Below, piece by piece: positions 53,484-62,528 of a DNA stretch of 64,000 bases (its first letter is position 1; every line of letters starts with the position of its first letter). The notes under the pieces are model-generated. The model was not told the origin of the DNA, ran no database searches, and saw nothing but the letters and a program-made list of their open reading frames with translations. This DNA is from an uncultured Clostridia bacterium (GTDB lineage Bacteria > Bacillota > Clostridia > TANB77 > CAG-508), in contig CAKPRG010000004.1 in the NCBI GenBank assembly GCA_934182465.1, positions 62,001 to 126,000 of the forward strand. Reading direction: 5' to 3'. The translations under genes and the position numbers were made by a program.

Positions 53484-54770
53484 TTATTCTTTTGGTTTAA
53501 TTACTTCTGTTCCACCCATATAAGGTTGTAATGCTTTTGGAACTTTTATACTTCCATCTTCTTGATAATTGTTTTCTAATACAGCTATTAATCCTCTTGG
53601 TGTAGCTAGAACAGTATTATTTAAAGTAGAAACTAAATAATTTCCTTTTTCACCTTTTGCACGAATGCTTAATCTTCTAGCTTGCGCATCTCCTAATGTA
53701 GAACAACTTCCAACTTCAAAATATTTCTTTTGACGTGGACTCCATGCTTCAACATCACAAGATTTTACTTTTAAATCAGCTAAATCTCCACTGCAACATT
53801 CAAGAGTTCTTACTGGTACATCTAGACTTCTAAAAAATTCAACTGTGTATTTCCACATTTTGTTGTACCATTCCATTGCATCTTCTGCTTTACAAATTAC
53901 AATCATTTCTTCTTTTTCAAATTGATGTACTCTGTATAATCCTCTTTCTTCTATTCCATGTGAACCTACTTCTTTTCTAAAACATGGAGAATATGATGTT
54001 AAACATAAAGGTAATTCTTTTTCTTGTATAATTTGTCCTTTAAATTTTCCTATCATTGAATGTTCTGATGTTCCAATTAAATATAAATCTTCTCCTTCAA
54101 TTTTGTACATCATAGCATCCATTTCTTCAAAACTCATTACTCCATTTACTACATCACTACGAATCATAAATGGTGGTATACAATAAGTAAATCCTTTGTT
54201 TATCATAAAGTCTCTAGCATAAGCAAGCATTGCTGAATGAAGTCTTGCTGCATCTCCCATTAAATAATAAAATCCGTTTCCACTTGTTCTTCCGGCACTT
54301 TCTTTATCTAATCCATTTATTTTTGCTAAAATATCTGCATGATGTGGAATTTCATATTCTGGAACTACTGGATCTCCAAATTTTTCATTTTCTACATTTT
54401 CACTATCATCTTTTCCAACAGGTACAGATTCATCCATTATGTTTGGTATTTTCATCATACGAGCTTTTATTTCTTCTTTTAATTCTTCTTCTCTACCTTC
54501 GTTTTGAGATAATTTTTCATTAATTTCTTGAACTTCTGCTTTTTTAGCTTCTGCCTCTTCTTTTTTTCCTTGTCCCATAAGCCCACCGATTTCTTTGCTT
54601 ATAGAATTTCTTTTCATACGAAGTTCATCACACATTAAAGTTAATTCCCTTGATTCTTTGTCTAATTTTATAACTTCATCTACTAATGGAAGTTTTTGAT
54701 CTTGAAATTTCTTTTTAATATTTTCTTTTACTATTTCTGGATTTTCTCTTAAAAATTTTATATCTATCAT
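53484..54770 (-). CDS. serS: Seryl-tRNA synthetase
   Basis: SerS, 428 residues, class II aminoacyl-tRNA synthetase. N-terminal coiled-coil tRNA-binding arm (KLPLVDEVIKLDKESRELTL through KLSQNEGREEELKEEIKARM), motif 2 CFRKEVGSHGIEERGLYRVH with QFEKEEM, and motif 3 region STLNNTVLATPRGLIAVLEN. It forms one unit with the upstream DUF1653 gene under a T-box leader with a Ser specifier. Confidence 0.98.
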   Translation of the reverse strand: MIDIKFLRENPEIVKENIKKKFQDQKLPLVDEVIKLDKESRELTLMCDELRMKRNSISKEIGGLMGQGKKEEAEAKKAEVQEINEKLSQNEGREEELKEEIKARMMKIPNIMDESVPVGKDDSENVENEKFGDPVVPEYEIPHHADILAKINGLDKESAGRTSGNGFYYLMGDAARLHSAMLAYARDFMINKGFTYCIPPFMIRSDVVNGVMSFEEMDAMMYKIEGEDLYLIGTSEHSMIGKFKGQIIQEKELPLCLTSYSPCFRKEVGSHGIEERGLYRVHQFEKEEMIVICKAEDAMEWYNKMWKYTVEFFRSLDVPVRTLECCSGDLADLKVKSCDVEAWSPRQKKYFEVGSCSTLGDAQARRLSIRAKGEKGNYLVSTLNNTVLATPRGLIAVLENNYQEDGSIKVPKALQPYMGGTEVIKPKE

Positions 54771-54799
54771 TTTTATTTTCCCCCTATTATTTTTTTGTA

Positions 54800-55033
54800 T
54801 TATTCTTCAATTAATTCAAATCTATGTTTTTGACCAGTTGTATTTCCTGCTTTTTGGCTTACATCTGTTTCTTCTATAAACATTGCTTCTGGTCTTGCCC
54901 ATAATTCATCTGTACCTAAATGTTTATATATTACTAAATTTTCTAAAGTTTCCGAATGTTTTGCAATTCCTATAACTTCTACTTTGTGTCCTTTAAAATG
55001 TTGATATTTTTTTCCTACTTCTACTTTTTTCAT
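54800..55033 (-). CDS. DUF1653 small protein upstream of serS
   Basis: DUF1653 protein, 77 residues from the ATG at 55033 (AAAGGA lies nine bases before it; the ATG three codons earlier is too close). Pattern: VEVGKKYQHFKGHKVEVIGI, LVIYKHLGTDELWARPEAMF, HRFELIEE. Function unknown. It is the first gene of the T-box-controlled serS transcript. Confidence 0.9.
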   Translation of the reverse strand: MKKVEVGKKYQHFKGHKVEVIGIAKHSETLENLVIYKHLGTDELWARPEAMFIEETDVSQKAGNTTGQKHRFELIEE

Positions 55034-55054
55034 ACTAAACATTCCTTTCTTATA

Positions 55055-55245
55055 ACAAAAAAGCCCTTATGCATCTCTACATAAGGGCGAATAATCTTTT
55101 TTCGCGGTACCACCTTGATTTATCTCTTTAATTTGCTATAACCTGCAACAACTCGGTCTAGTTTTGCTAGAAATATCTTAAGAGTAGATTTCGTAAATTC
55201 TTTTTTCTGTTTTCACCAACCACAGACTCTCTATAAAAAGATTTT
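55055..55245 (-). promoter_or_regulatory. T-box leader (serine specifier) of DUF1653-serS
   Basis: T-box riboswitch that reads the charging state of tRNA-Ser. On the minus strand: stem I (AGAGAGTCTGTGG ... TCTACTCTTAAG) with the specifier candidate TCT at 55188-55186; stem II/III region TAGCAAAACTA; the T-box sequence AAGGTGGTACCGCG (55116-55103) that pairs with the uncharged tRNA end; and the terminator GCCCTTATG...CATAAGGGC (55063-55088) followed by TTTTTTG. Uncharged tRNA-Ser should stabilise the antiterminator and allow serS expression. The 5' end is approximate. Confidence 0.9.
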
Positions 55246-55367
55246 TTACTACTTAGTTCTTAATTAACATTTTTATTTTTATTTTTCTTTCTGTTATCTG
55301 ATTGATATTCATATTATATCACAAATAATAAAAAAGTAAACTATTAATTTAAAATAATTTGTTTACT

Positions 55368-55547
55368 TTATTTTTCTATTTTAGAAACGATCATTTTTAA
55401 AGCTTTTTCTCTTGGTAGCATTATTGTATGTTCACAACCTGTACATTTTAATTTAAAATCAACACCTACTCTAGTTATCTCCCATATTTTACTACCACAT
55501 GGATGTTGTTTTTTAGTTTTTACTCTATCTCCTACTTTATATTCCAT
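55368..55547 (-). CDS. DUF951 protein
   Basis: Protein of 59 residues: MEYKVGDRVKTKKQHPCGSK, IWEITRVGVDFKLKCTGCEH, TIMLPREKALKMIV. This is the DUF951 pattern (GD-x-V-x(2)-KKxHPCG, CxxC), a small zinc-ribbon-like protein, often adjacent to mechanosensitive channel or ychF genes. Not so here; it stands between the T-box and an orphan cassette. Function unknown. Confidence 0.88.
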   Translation of the reverse strand: MEYKVGDRVKTKKQHPCGSKIWEITRVGVDFKLKCTGCEHTIMLPREKALKMIVSKIEK

Positions 55548-55581
55548 TTTATGTTCAAAATAACCTTTCTATTTTGCTATT

Positions 55582-55611
55582 GTGGCAAAGCCACTTGCCC
55601 CGCAAGGCAAG
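55582..55611. other. Tandem GC-rich hairpins
   Basis: GTGGC-AAA-GCCAC is followed directly by CTTGCC-CCGCAA-GGCAAG. No T run follows on either strand, so it is not a typical terminator, though it lies between two minus-strand genes. Confidence 0.5.
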
Positions 55612-55647
55612 CAACTTCTTTTCAATAGATCCAGATTCCTTCTCTTT

Positions 55648-56001
55648 CTAAAGATTGTCAAATTCTTTCGAAGGATTGTGTTTGAAATCTTGGATAATTT
55701 CCCTCACTACATTCAATCTGTCAATTTTGACAGTTAGAGATTCTCGGTAAGGAGATGTTGTAGCATTGAGACAAACCTTCACGTAAATCTGAAATTCGCT
55801 ATGGATCTGTGGTGTTCTGCCGTTTTTAAACAGTTCAAAAATACGATCCACAAATTCGTCTTCCGTCATCTTGTTTTTACGAGCTTGTCTTTTTATGCCA
55901 CCGCACGAATCTACAATCCGAAGTCGGAATGCAATGCCTCTCTCGTAGGTTTCTTTTTCTGATAATTTTCGACTGTAAATCTTCTTTTTAGTTCCAATCA
56001 T
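55648..56001 (-). CDS. Orphan hypothetical protein (117 aa), single-gene cassette
   Basis: Protein of 117 residues, no family recognised. Basic and helical: MIGTKKKIYSRKLSEKETYE, IAFRLRIVDSCGGIKRQARK, then TEDEFVDRIFELFKNGRTPQ and VKIDRLNVVREIIQDFKHNP. The ATG has GGGAGG before it. It has a near-consensus promoter (56049-56077). Codons are GC-richer than those of its neighbours and one CGG is read in frame (FRLRIV). One of six similar cassettes in the window. Confidence 0.72.
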   Translation of the reverse strand: MIGTKKKIYSRKLSEKETYERGIAFRLRIVDSCGGIKRQARKNKMTEDEFVDRIFELFKNGRTPQIHSEFQIYVKVCLNATTSPYRESLTVKIDRLNVVREIIQDFKHNPSKEFDNL

Positions 56002-56048
56002 AAAATCTAACCTCCCTTGAAACTGCTAAAAATTAAGTTTACATATTA

Positions 56049-56077
56049 ATTATATCATAAAAATCTACCCTGAACAA
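56049..56077 (-). promoter_or_regulatory. Promoter of the 117-aa orphan gene
   Basis: TTGTTC (56077-56072), 17-base spacer, TATAAT (56054-56049). Confidence 0.78.
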
Positions 56078-56168
56078 GAAATTTTGTCCTGTGTTAGAAA
56101 ATTTCTCTTTCTTTTAAAAATTTTGTTAACTTTTTTAAGTTTTGTATAAGATAAATTATATAAATTAA

Positions 56169-57788
56169 TTAAATTCTTTTTAATAATCTTTCTTTTCCAA
56201 TTACTTGCATTATTTCATATAAATCTGGTGTATTACATCTTCCTGTTAATTTAACTCTAATTACAGTACTAATGTCTCCAACATGACCTTTATATGCTTC
56301 TGGGTTTGTTTTGTATTCTTTAACTTCTCTAGCATATCCCATTTCTTCTGATAAATCTTTCATTTTGTTAAACCATGTTTGTTTATCATCATTTTCATCA
56401 TAATATTTTTCAAAATAAGTTTTAACAATTTTTTCGATTTCATCTTTGTCTGTTATTTTTTGATATTCAAATTCACCGTTTTTGTCAAATTTTTCATCAT
56501 ACATATAATAAATTATATTTTTTACATCAGACCATTTTGCAATATCTTTTCTTGGTTTTGCATTTCCTCTTTCAATACCTAAAACTTTTAAAGCATAATC
56601 TTTGTCTTTAAGCATCTCTGCAAGTTCTTCATCAAATTTACTTGCCCAAGTATATGTAGCATCATATACTTCTTCTGCTGTAAATTTTGATATTATTCCT
56701 TTAGATACATCTAAAAGTTTTACCATATCAAATAAAGCTCCACTAACTCCCATTTTGTTTAGTTTGAAATCAAAATCTTTCATCATATCTTTATCTGGAT
56801 TTTGTTTTCTCCAAATTTCAAAGTTAGAATTTGCAATATTCATTAAATATTCTTTTAAAGCTTCTTTTGGTATACCTTCTTTTGTATAGTAACTAACAGC
56901 AGCTTCTGGATCTTTTCTTTTACTTAATTTACGTTTTGTATCTCCTTCACGTTTTTCTAATGGAGCTGTATGCGCAAATTTTGGTGTTTTAAATCCTAAT
57001 ACTCTAAATAATTGTAAATGTAAAGGTACAGATGCTACCCATTCATCACTACGAGTAACTATTGTTGTATGCATTAAATGATCATCTACTGCGTGTGCAA
57101 AATGATATGTTGGTAAACCATCAGATTTGATAATAACAATATCTTGATCATTTTCTGGAAAATCTATATTTCCTTTTATTACATCTTTGTGTTTAATTTT
57201 TTTGTCTGGATTTCCTGGTGATTTGAATCTAATTATGTAAGGAACTCCAGCTTTTATTTTTTCTGCTGCCATATCGATAGGCATATTTCTACATTTTGCC
57301 CATTTTCCATAATATCCTGTTCTTTCTTGTGCTTTAGTTTGATTTTCTCTAATTTGATCTAATTCTTCTGGAGAGCAAAAACATGGATATGCATTTCCTT
57401 CTTCAAGTAATTTTTTTGCATAAGATTGATATATTTCTTTTCTTTCACTTTGAACATAAGGACCATAATTTCCTTTTCCTACTGTTTCGTCTGGATATAA
57501 ATCGTAATCTTTGTATGCTCCTAATATTTCTTCTACACCGTTTTCAATTTTTCTTTTTTGATCAGTATCTTCAATTCTTACAAAAAATACACCATTTGTT
57601 TGTTCTGCAATTTTTTTAGCTATTAATCCTTGAAAAATACCACCTACATGTATAAATCCTGTTGGACTTGGAGCAACTCTAACAACTTCTGCTCCTTCTG
57701 GTAAATCTCTTTCTGGATATTTTTCTTCATAATAATTATAATCTTTCGCATCCGGAAAAATTAAATTTGCTAATTCTTTATTATCCAT
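56169..57788 (-). CDS. gltX: Glutamyl-tRNA synthetase
   Basis: GltX, 539 residues from the ATG at 57788, chosen because GGAG lies six bases before it. Class I features: PSPTGFIHVGGIF (HIGH-type) and KRKLSKRKD (KMSKS-type). The C-terminal anticodon-binding half is longer than in E. coli GltX (~470), with a Lys/Asp-rich stretch (YYDENDDKQTWFNKMKDLSE), as in a group of Clostridia enzymes. Charges tRNA-Glu, and in bacteria without GlnRS also tRNA-Gln. It is monocistronic. Confidence 0.96.
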   Translation of the reverse strand: MDNKELANLIFPDAKDYNYYEEKYPERDLPEGAEVVRVAPSPTGFIHVGGIFQGLIAKKIAEQTNGVFFVRIEDTDQKRKIENGVEEILGAYKDYDLYPDETVGKGNYGPYVQSERKEIYQSYAKKLLEEGNAYPCFCSPEELDQIRENQTKAQERTGYYGKWAKCRNMPIDMAAEKIKAGVPYIIRFKSPGNPDKKIKHKDVIKGNIDFPENDQDIVIIKSDGLPTYHFAHAVDDHLMHTTIVTRSDEWVASVPLHLQLFRVLGFKTPKFAHTAPLEKREGDTKRKLSKRKDPEAAVSYYTKEGIPKEALKEYLMNIANSNFEIWRKQNPDKDMMKDFDFKLNKMGVSGALFDMVKLLDVSKGIISKFTAEEVYDATYTWASKFDEELAEMLKDKDYALKVLGIERGNAKPRKDIAKWSDVKNIIYYMYDEKFDKNGEFEYQKITDKDEIEKIVKTYFEKYYDENDDKQTWFNKMKDLSEEMGYAREVKEYKTNPEAYKGHVGDISTVIRVKLTGRCNTPDLYEIMQVIGKERLLKRI

Positions 57789-58179
57789 ATTAAACTCCAT
57801 CCCTTTCTTGCTTTCCTGAAAAGCACAAATAGTAAGGAAAATTTTATTCCAAACTATTTGTTTCTTATATTCATCTTTATTTTAAGTTTTTGTATTATAT
57901 CATATTTAATTTAATTTGAAAAGTGTTTCACTCTTTTAATCCAATTTTTCTTTTTAAAACTTGCTTTTTCTCGTACAAGTTGCATTTACTTTACAGAATT
58001 GCATTTAATTTTTCACTTAACGTTTTTCTTTTTAATATTTATATATTATTAACAATTCCTTTTAAACTACAACTATATAGCAAATCATAATTATTTTTTA
58101 CATAAATTTTTAATTATTTTATTAAAAATATTATATTGTTATATTATTAAAAATAACCAAAAACTAACAAAAAGGTAAC
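57789..58179. other. AT-rich spacer between gltX and RNase J
   Basis: About 390 bases. No gene is seen. Contains AACTTG...CAAGTT (57959-57984) as a weak hairpin. The gltX promoter is not securely placed. Confidence 0.55.
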
Positions 58180-58218
58180 AAAAAAGTAATACCAAGTTTT
58201 GAATAGCTTGGTATTACT
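58180..58218 (-). terminator. RNase J gene terminator
   Basis: AGTAATACCAAG / CTTGGTATTACT stem followed by TTTTTTG on the minus strand, nine bases after the stop. Confidence 0.9.
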
Positions 58219-58226
58219 GCATTTCA

Positions 58227-60260
58227 TTAAACTTCCATAATAATTGGTAAAATCATAGGATTTCTTTTTGTTGTTTTGTATATATATTCTCTTAAATTAT
58301 CTTTTATTGTTGATTTAATACTTGCCCAATCTGTAATGTGTTCATCAACACATTTTTGAACTTGGTAACCAATAACAGATTTTACATCATCCATTAAGTT
58401 TTCAGATTCTCTTACATATACAAATCCTCTAGAAATTATATCTGGTCCAGCTATTACTTCACCTGTTGCAGAATCCATTGTTAAAACAACAATTATTAAG
58501 CCATCTTGTGATAAATGTTGTCTATCTCTTAAAACTATGTTTCCTACATCTCCAACGCCTAGACCATCTACCATAACTTTTCCAAATGGTACTGTGCCTG
58601 TAAGTTTAGCTTCATCTTGATTCATTTCCAAAATTCTTCCATTTGTTAATAAAAAGATATTTTTATTATCATAACCTAATGATTTTGCTGTCTCACTATG
58701 TGCTATTAATTGTCTATATTCTCCATGTACTGGAACAAAATATTTTGGTCTTACTAAAGAAAGCATTAATTTTTGTTCTTCTTGGCAAGCATGTCCTGAA
58801 ACATGGACATCTGCTAAAGCACTATATACTACTTCTGCTCCGATTTTCATTAAATCATCAATTACTTTTGCAACATATTTTTCATTTCCTGGAATAGGAG
58901 TTGCTGAAATAATTACTAAGTCATTTGCAGTAATATTTACTTTCTTGTGTTCTCCATTTGCCATACGAGTTAATGCAGACATTGCTTCACCTTGACTACC
59001 TGTTGTAATTATAACAAGTTGATCATCTGTATAATTTTTTACCATGTCTATATCGATAAAAACATTTTTTGGAACATTTATATATCCTAATTCAATTGCT
59101 GTTTCTATCATATTAATCATACTTCTACCACATACAGCAATTTTTCTATTGTTTTCCACAGCTGCATCAACAATTTGTTGAACTCTATGCACATTTGATG
59201 CAAATGTTGCAACTACAATTCTTTTTTTACAATTAAAGAATAATTTATCAAATACTTCTCCAACTGTACTTTCAGACATTGTGTATCCTTTTCTTTCTGA
59301 GTTTGTACTATCTGATAATAAAGCTAAAACTCCTTTATTTCCAAGTTCTGCTAAACGACCTAAATCTATTCTTGCATCATCAATTGGTGTATAGTCTATT
59401 TTGAAATCACCAGTATGAACAACAGTACCAACTGGTGTATGAATAGCTAATGCAACTGCATCTGGAATACTATGTGAACTTCTTATAAATTCAACTCTCA
59501 TCTTTCCAAGTACAATAGTTTGACCTTGTTTTACAACTTTTAGTCTTGTTATTTCTTTTAAATGATGTTCTTCTAATTTATTTTCGATTAAACCTGCTGT
59601 CAATTTTGTAGCATAAATTGGTATATCTCCTAATTCTTTTATAAAATAAGGAATAGAGCCAATATGATCTTCATGTCCATGAGTTATTACTAATCCTCTA
59701 ATTTTTTCTCTATTTTTTACTAAATAAGTAAAATCTGGAATTACTAAATCTATTCCAAGCATATCATCTTCTGGGAATGATACACCACAATCTACTATTA
59801 CAATATCATTTCCATATTCAAAAACAGTTATGTTTTTTCCTATTTCTTGAATTCCACCTAAAGGTATAATTTTTAAATGATCTTTTTTGAATCCAACTTC
59901 CTCTTGGGCGCCAACTAAATCTTTTTTGTTCTTTCTTGTTGTTCTTGTTTTATTAGTATTTTTGTTAGTATTTTGATTTCTTGTCTTTCTAGTTGTCTTT
60001 TTAGTATTTTTGTTTTCTGTTTCATTATTGTTTTCTACTTTGATTTCTATATTTTCTTTTAATTCCTTTGTTGATTCAGCTACAACTGCATTCTCCTTAT
60101 TTCTTGTGTTTGTTTTAGTATTTGTATTTCCAGCAGTTCCCCTTCTTTTCCTTGTTGTTCTATTTATTGTTGGTTTAAAATTTGTTCTAGTTCTAGTTTT
60201 CTTATCTTTTGAAAACACTGCATCTGTATATTGAACTTCTGATTTTGTATTGTTATCCAT
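58227..60260 (-). CDS. rnj: Ribonuclease J with long N-terminal extension
   Basis: RNase J, 677 residues, a beta-CASP metallo-beta-lactamase RNase with 5'-exonuclease and endonuclease activity, central to mRNA decay in Gram-positive bacteria. LKIIPLGGIQEIGKNITVFE starts the conserved part at ~129; catalytic HGHEDHIGS at 194-202; HTGDFKIDYTP; SGHACQEE; PVHGEYRQL. The first ~125 residues are an extra low-complexity arm (RTTRKRRGTAGNTNTKTNTR, NTKKTTRKTRNQNTNKNTNK), strongly basic. RNase J is usually about 555 residues, so this arm is an addition. It could bind RNA. No second RNase J is in the window. Confidence 0.95.
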   Translation of the reverse strand: MDNNTKSEVQYTDAVFSKDKKTRTRTNFKPTINRTTRKRRGTAGNTNTKTNTRNKENAVVAESTKELKENIEIKVENNNETENKNTKKTTRKTRNQNTNKNTNKTRTTRKNKKDLVGAQEEVGFKKDHLKIIPLGGIQEIGKNITVFEYGNDIVIVDCGVSFPEDDMLGIDLVIPDFTYLVKNREKIRGLVITHGHEDHIGSIPYFIKELGDIPIYATKLTAGLIENKLEEHHLKEITRLKVVKQGQTIVLGKMRVEFIRSSHSIPDAVALAIHTPVGTVVHTGDFKIDYTPIDDARIDLGRLAELGNKGVLALLSDSTNSERKGYTMSESTVGEVFDKLFFNCKKRIVVATFASNVHRVQQIVDAAVENNRKIAVCGRSMINMIETAIELGYINVPKNVFIDIDMVKNYTDDQLVIITTGSQGEAMSALTRMANGEHKKVNITANDLVIISATPIPGNEKYVAKVIDDLMKIGAEVVYSALADVHVSGHACQEEQKLMLSLVRPKYFVPVHGEYRQLIAHSETAKSLGYDNKNIFLLTNGRILEMNQDEAKLTGTVPFGKVMVDGLGVGDVGNIVLRDRQHLSQDGLIIVVLTMDSATGEVIAGPDIISRGFVYVRESENLMDDVKSVIGYQVQKCVDEHITDWASIKSTIKDNLREYIYKTTKRNPMILPIIMEV

Positions 60261-60780
60261 ATATCAAATTTGCAATTTTACTCTTTATTTTTATTACATT
60301 TTATTTTTTATTTTCTCATTCTCTTATAGTAAAATTGCTCTCCTTTCTTTATTTTTTATCGCATAAAAAAATAGCTTAATTTTATTAAACTATTCGAAAA
60401 TTAATACTTTTTGGAATTATTAAAAGACTATTAAATTTAGCTTATATTTTTATAATTTAGCTAAATTTTAATATTGATAAAATAAATATAAATACAAATA
60501 TTCTATTTGTGTATCTTATATTTTATGATTTACAATTTTATGTTTTATATTCAATATTTTGTTTATTATTTTTTAATTTTAAACCGTTTACACACCTTTA
60601 ATATAAATATACCCTTGTCTCTTTTCTTTTATATTAATTAACGATTTACTATTCCGTTTCCGTACTGTTTATTTTTAATAATTTACTAATTAATTTTCCG
60701 AACAATTTGTTAATAAATTTTTTTAAATCTCTTTTTATACTGTTTGGTATTATACACTATTTTTTCATTATTGTCAAATA
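60261..60780. other. Long AT-rich spacer upstream of RNase J
   Basis: 520 bases, over 80% A/T by eye. No gene, tRNA or clear hairpin on either strand. RNase J mRNA leaders are often long, so it may be an untranslated region; I see no motif. Confidence 0.6.
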
Positions 60781-60782
60781 AA

Positions 60783-60810
60783 AAGAAAAACCCCGTATTA
60801 GCTACGGGGA
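60783..60810 (-). terminator. Terminator of the 124-aa orphan gene
   Basis: CCCCGTA-GCTAA-TACGGGG followed by TTTTTCTTTTT on the minus strand. Unusually GC-rich for this genome. Confidence 0.93.
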
Positions 60811-60872
60811 AAAACGATCTTTTTGATTCAAATTTCGAGAATCTTAATAGAAGTCGTTTTTTGAGGTTTTAG

Positions 60873-61247
60873 TTAAGCTGCAAACTCAACAGTAAAGTCG
60901 AGAATCGGTTCGAAACGCAATTCCGTGTCAATTTCCATCCAAAGATTATGTCGATAAGACATATACATTCGAAATAAGATGCCAAAAGCATTTCCATCAG
61001 AGTTCTCAAGGATCACCTTATAGCGATGTGCTTTCACCTTGGTAACATTCAGCGAAGTTCCATGCTTTTTGTAACATTCCAGAGTTTCCAGAAAATCGTC
61101 CTCAAAAGACGAGTTAACAGAGTTAAACTCGACTTCGAAAGCTTTAATTTCTGTACAATTTCGTGCATGTGCAATGTTTTCTGGCTTTCTGGTAATTCCG
61201 ATGAATTTTACTTCTTTCCGTTCTTTGCTGCTTTTCATTATGTGCAT
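60873..61247 (-). CDS. Orphan hypothetical protein (124 aa), single-gene cassette
   Basis: Protein of 124 residues with no recognised family: KEVKFIGITRKPENIAHARN, FEVEFNSVNSSFEDDFLETL, then YRVILEN-type strand and MYMSYRHNLWMEIDTELRFE. Soluble, probably alpha/beta. ATG follows GGAGG (ATGCACATA or the ATG three codons later). Promoter at 61292-61320 and a strong terminator (60783-60810) make it self-contained. GC-richer codons, with CGG read in frame near the start (SKERKEV). Confidence 0.72.
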   Translation of the reverse strand: MHIMKSSKERKEVKFIGITRKPENIAHARNCTEIKAFEVEFNSVNSSFEDDFLETLECYKKHGTSLNVTKVKAHRYKVILENSDGNAFGILFRMYMSYRHNLWMEIDTELRFEPILDFTVEFAA

Positions 61248-61291
61248 AATACTACCTCCATGTAAATAAAAAAATTTATACCTACATTTTT

Positions 61292-61320
61292 ATTATACCA
61301 TATTATGTAAATAAAATCAA
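61292..61320 (-). promoter_or_regulatory. Promoter of the 124-aa orphan gene
   Basis: TTGATT (61320-61315), 17-base spacer, TATAAT (61297-61292). Confidence 0.82.
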
Positions 61321-61440
61321 TTTTTTAAATTCCACTTTTTTACACTTATAATTATAATTCCAAATTATACTAAAATAGTGCTATATCTTTATCATAACAT
61401 AGCACTATTCGTTTCATTATTTTAATTTTAAATTATATTT

Positions 61441-62349
61441 TTATTCAATAATTGTTGCTCCTATAATACCAGCATCATTATTGTATTCTGCTGTACAAAA
61501 TTCTGGCTTTGCTGAATTGAAAGTTGCATTTGGTTCCATTATTTCACTAATTAATTGTTTGTATAATGCTGTCTCTTTCCAATATGCAAAACTTCCTCCA
61601 AAGCACACAACTTCCGGTTCAAATATATCTATATAATTGCATATTCCTGTTTTTAAATATTCTATATATGTATGTATATCTTGTAAAACTTTTTCTCTAT
61701 TGGCAGGAATAATTTTTTCTCTTAATTCTTGTCCAGATATATCACTATCTATATCTAATGTTTCTGAAATTTTTAGTCTTAAAGCTTTTATAGATGCATA
61801 AGCTTCCAAGCAACCTTGTTTTCCGCAACTACATTGTCTACCACCTTTATTTACAACCATATGTCCTAATTCAAACCCAGAAAATCTTTTTGGCTCCAGC
61901 AATTTTCCTCTCATAAAAACTGCTCCACCAATTCCTGTCCCTATATTTATAAATACACAATCATCATATTTTTTCATTGCACCATATTTTTTCTCTGCAA
62001 GAGCAGCACATTTTCCATCATTTCTAATATAAATTGGTATATTAAAATTTTCTTTTAAAGCTCCTACTAAATTAAAATCTTTAATATTTAAATTTCCTGC
62101 TTTTACAATATATCCATTTGAAATTGTTCCTGGTGATGCAATTCCTATAAGCTCAATTTGTTCAATTTGTACATTATTTTCTACTAGTAATTCATTTATC
62201 ATTCTAGTAATTTCTTTTACAATGCTTTCTTCAATATTTACTCTGTCTTGTCTTGTTAAAATTTTATCTTTTGTATTTCCAATTATTTTATCTTCTTCAA
62301 TTAGTCCAACTCCTATATGACTTCCACCTAAATCTACACCTATTCTCAT
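61441..62349 (-). CDS. ROK-family sugar kinase (glucokinase-like)
   Basis: ROK-family kinase of 302 residues without an HTH, so an enzyme rather than a repressor. RIGVDLGGSHIGVGLIEEDK is the ATP phosphate-binding motif; VFINIGTGIGGAVFMRGKLL, then FELGHMVVNKGGRQCSCGKQ and GCLEAYAS give the ROK zinc motif (H plus CxCGxxGC). The likely substrate is glucose or an N-acetylhexosamine. It stands alone on the minus strand, divergent from the FliB-like gene. Confidence 0.92.
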   Translation of the reverse strand: MRIGVDLGGSHIGVGLIEEDKIIGNTKDKILTRQDRVNIEESIVKEITRMINELLVENNVQIEQIELIGIASPGTISNGYIVKAGNLNIKDFNLVGALKENFNIPIYIRNDGKCAALAEKKYGAMKKYDDCVFINIGTGIGGAVFMRGKLLEPKRFSGFELGHMVVNKGGRQCSCGKQGCLEAYASIKALRLKISETLDIDSDISGQELREKIIPANREKVLQDIHTYIEYLKTGICNYIDIFEPEVVCFGGSFAYWKETALYKQLISEIMEPNATFNSAKPEFCTAEYNNDAGIIGATIIE

Positions 62350-62462
62350 AATATATATTTGCTTGTTTTTATATAATTCAAGCTCTCCTTTTCTTTTGAA
62401 TTATTTGCTTAAATTATATATTTTGATGTATAAAAAGTCAAACTTAAATCATTTAAAAACTA

Positions 62463-62491
62463 ATTCACTTTTTCAATATATGTGTTATAAT
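62463..62491 (+). promoter_or_regulatory. Promoter of the FliB-like gene
   Basis: TATAAT (62486-62491) with TGT directly before it (extended -10); TTCACT at 62464-62469 is a weak -35 box. Confidence 0.6.
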
Positions 62492-62528
62492 ACTTACAAT
62501 ATATTACATTATAAATTAGGAGAAAATT

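Noticed and set aside
57955..57990. A fourth copy of the 38-base element near 57.96 kb
   Set aside because: Only AAGTT/CAAGTT words match; the central GATTAYGCC block is missing.
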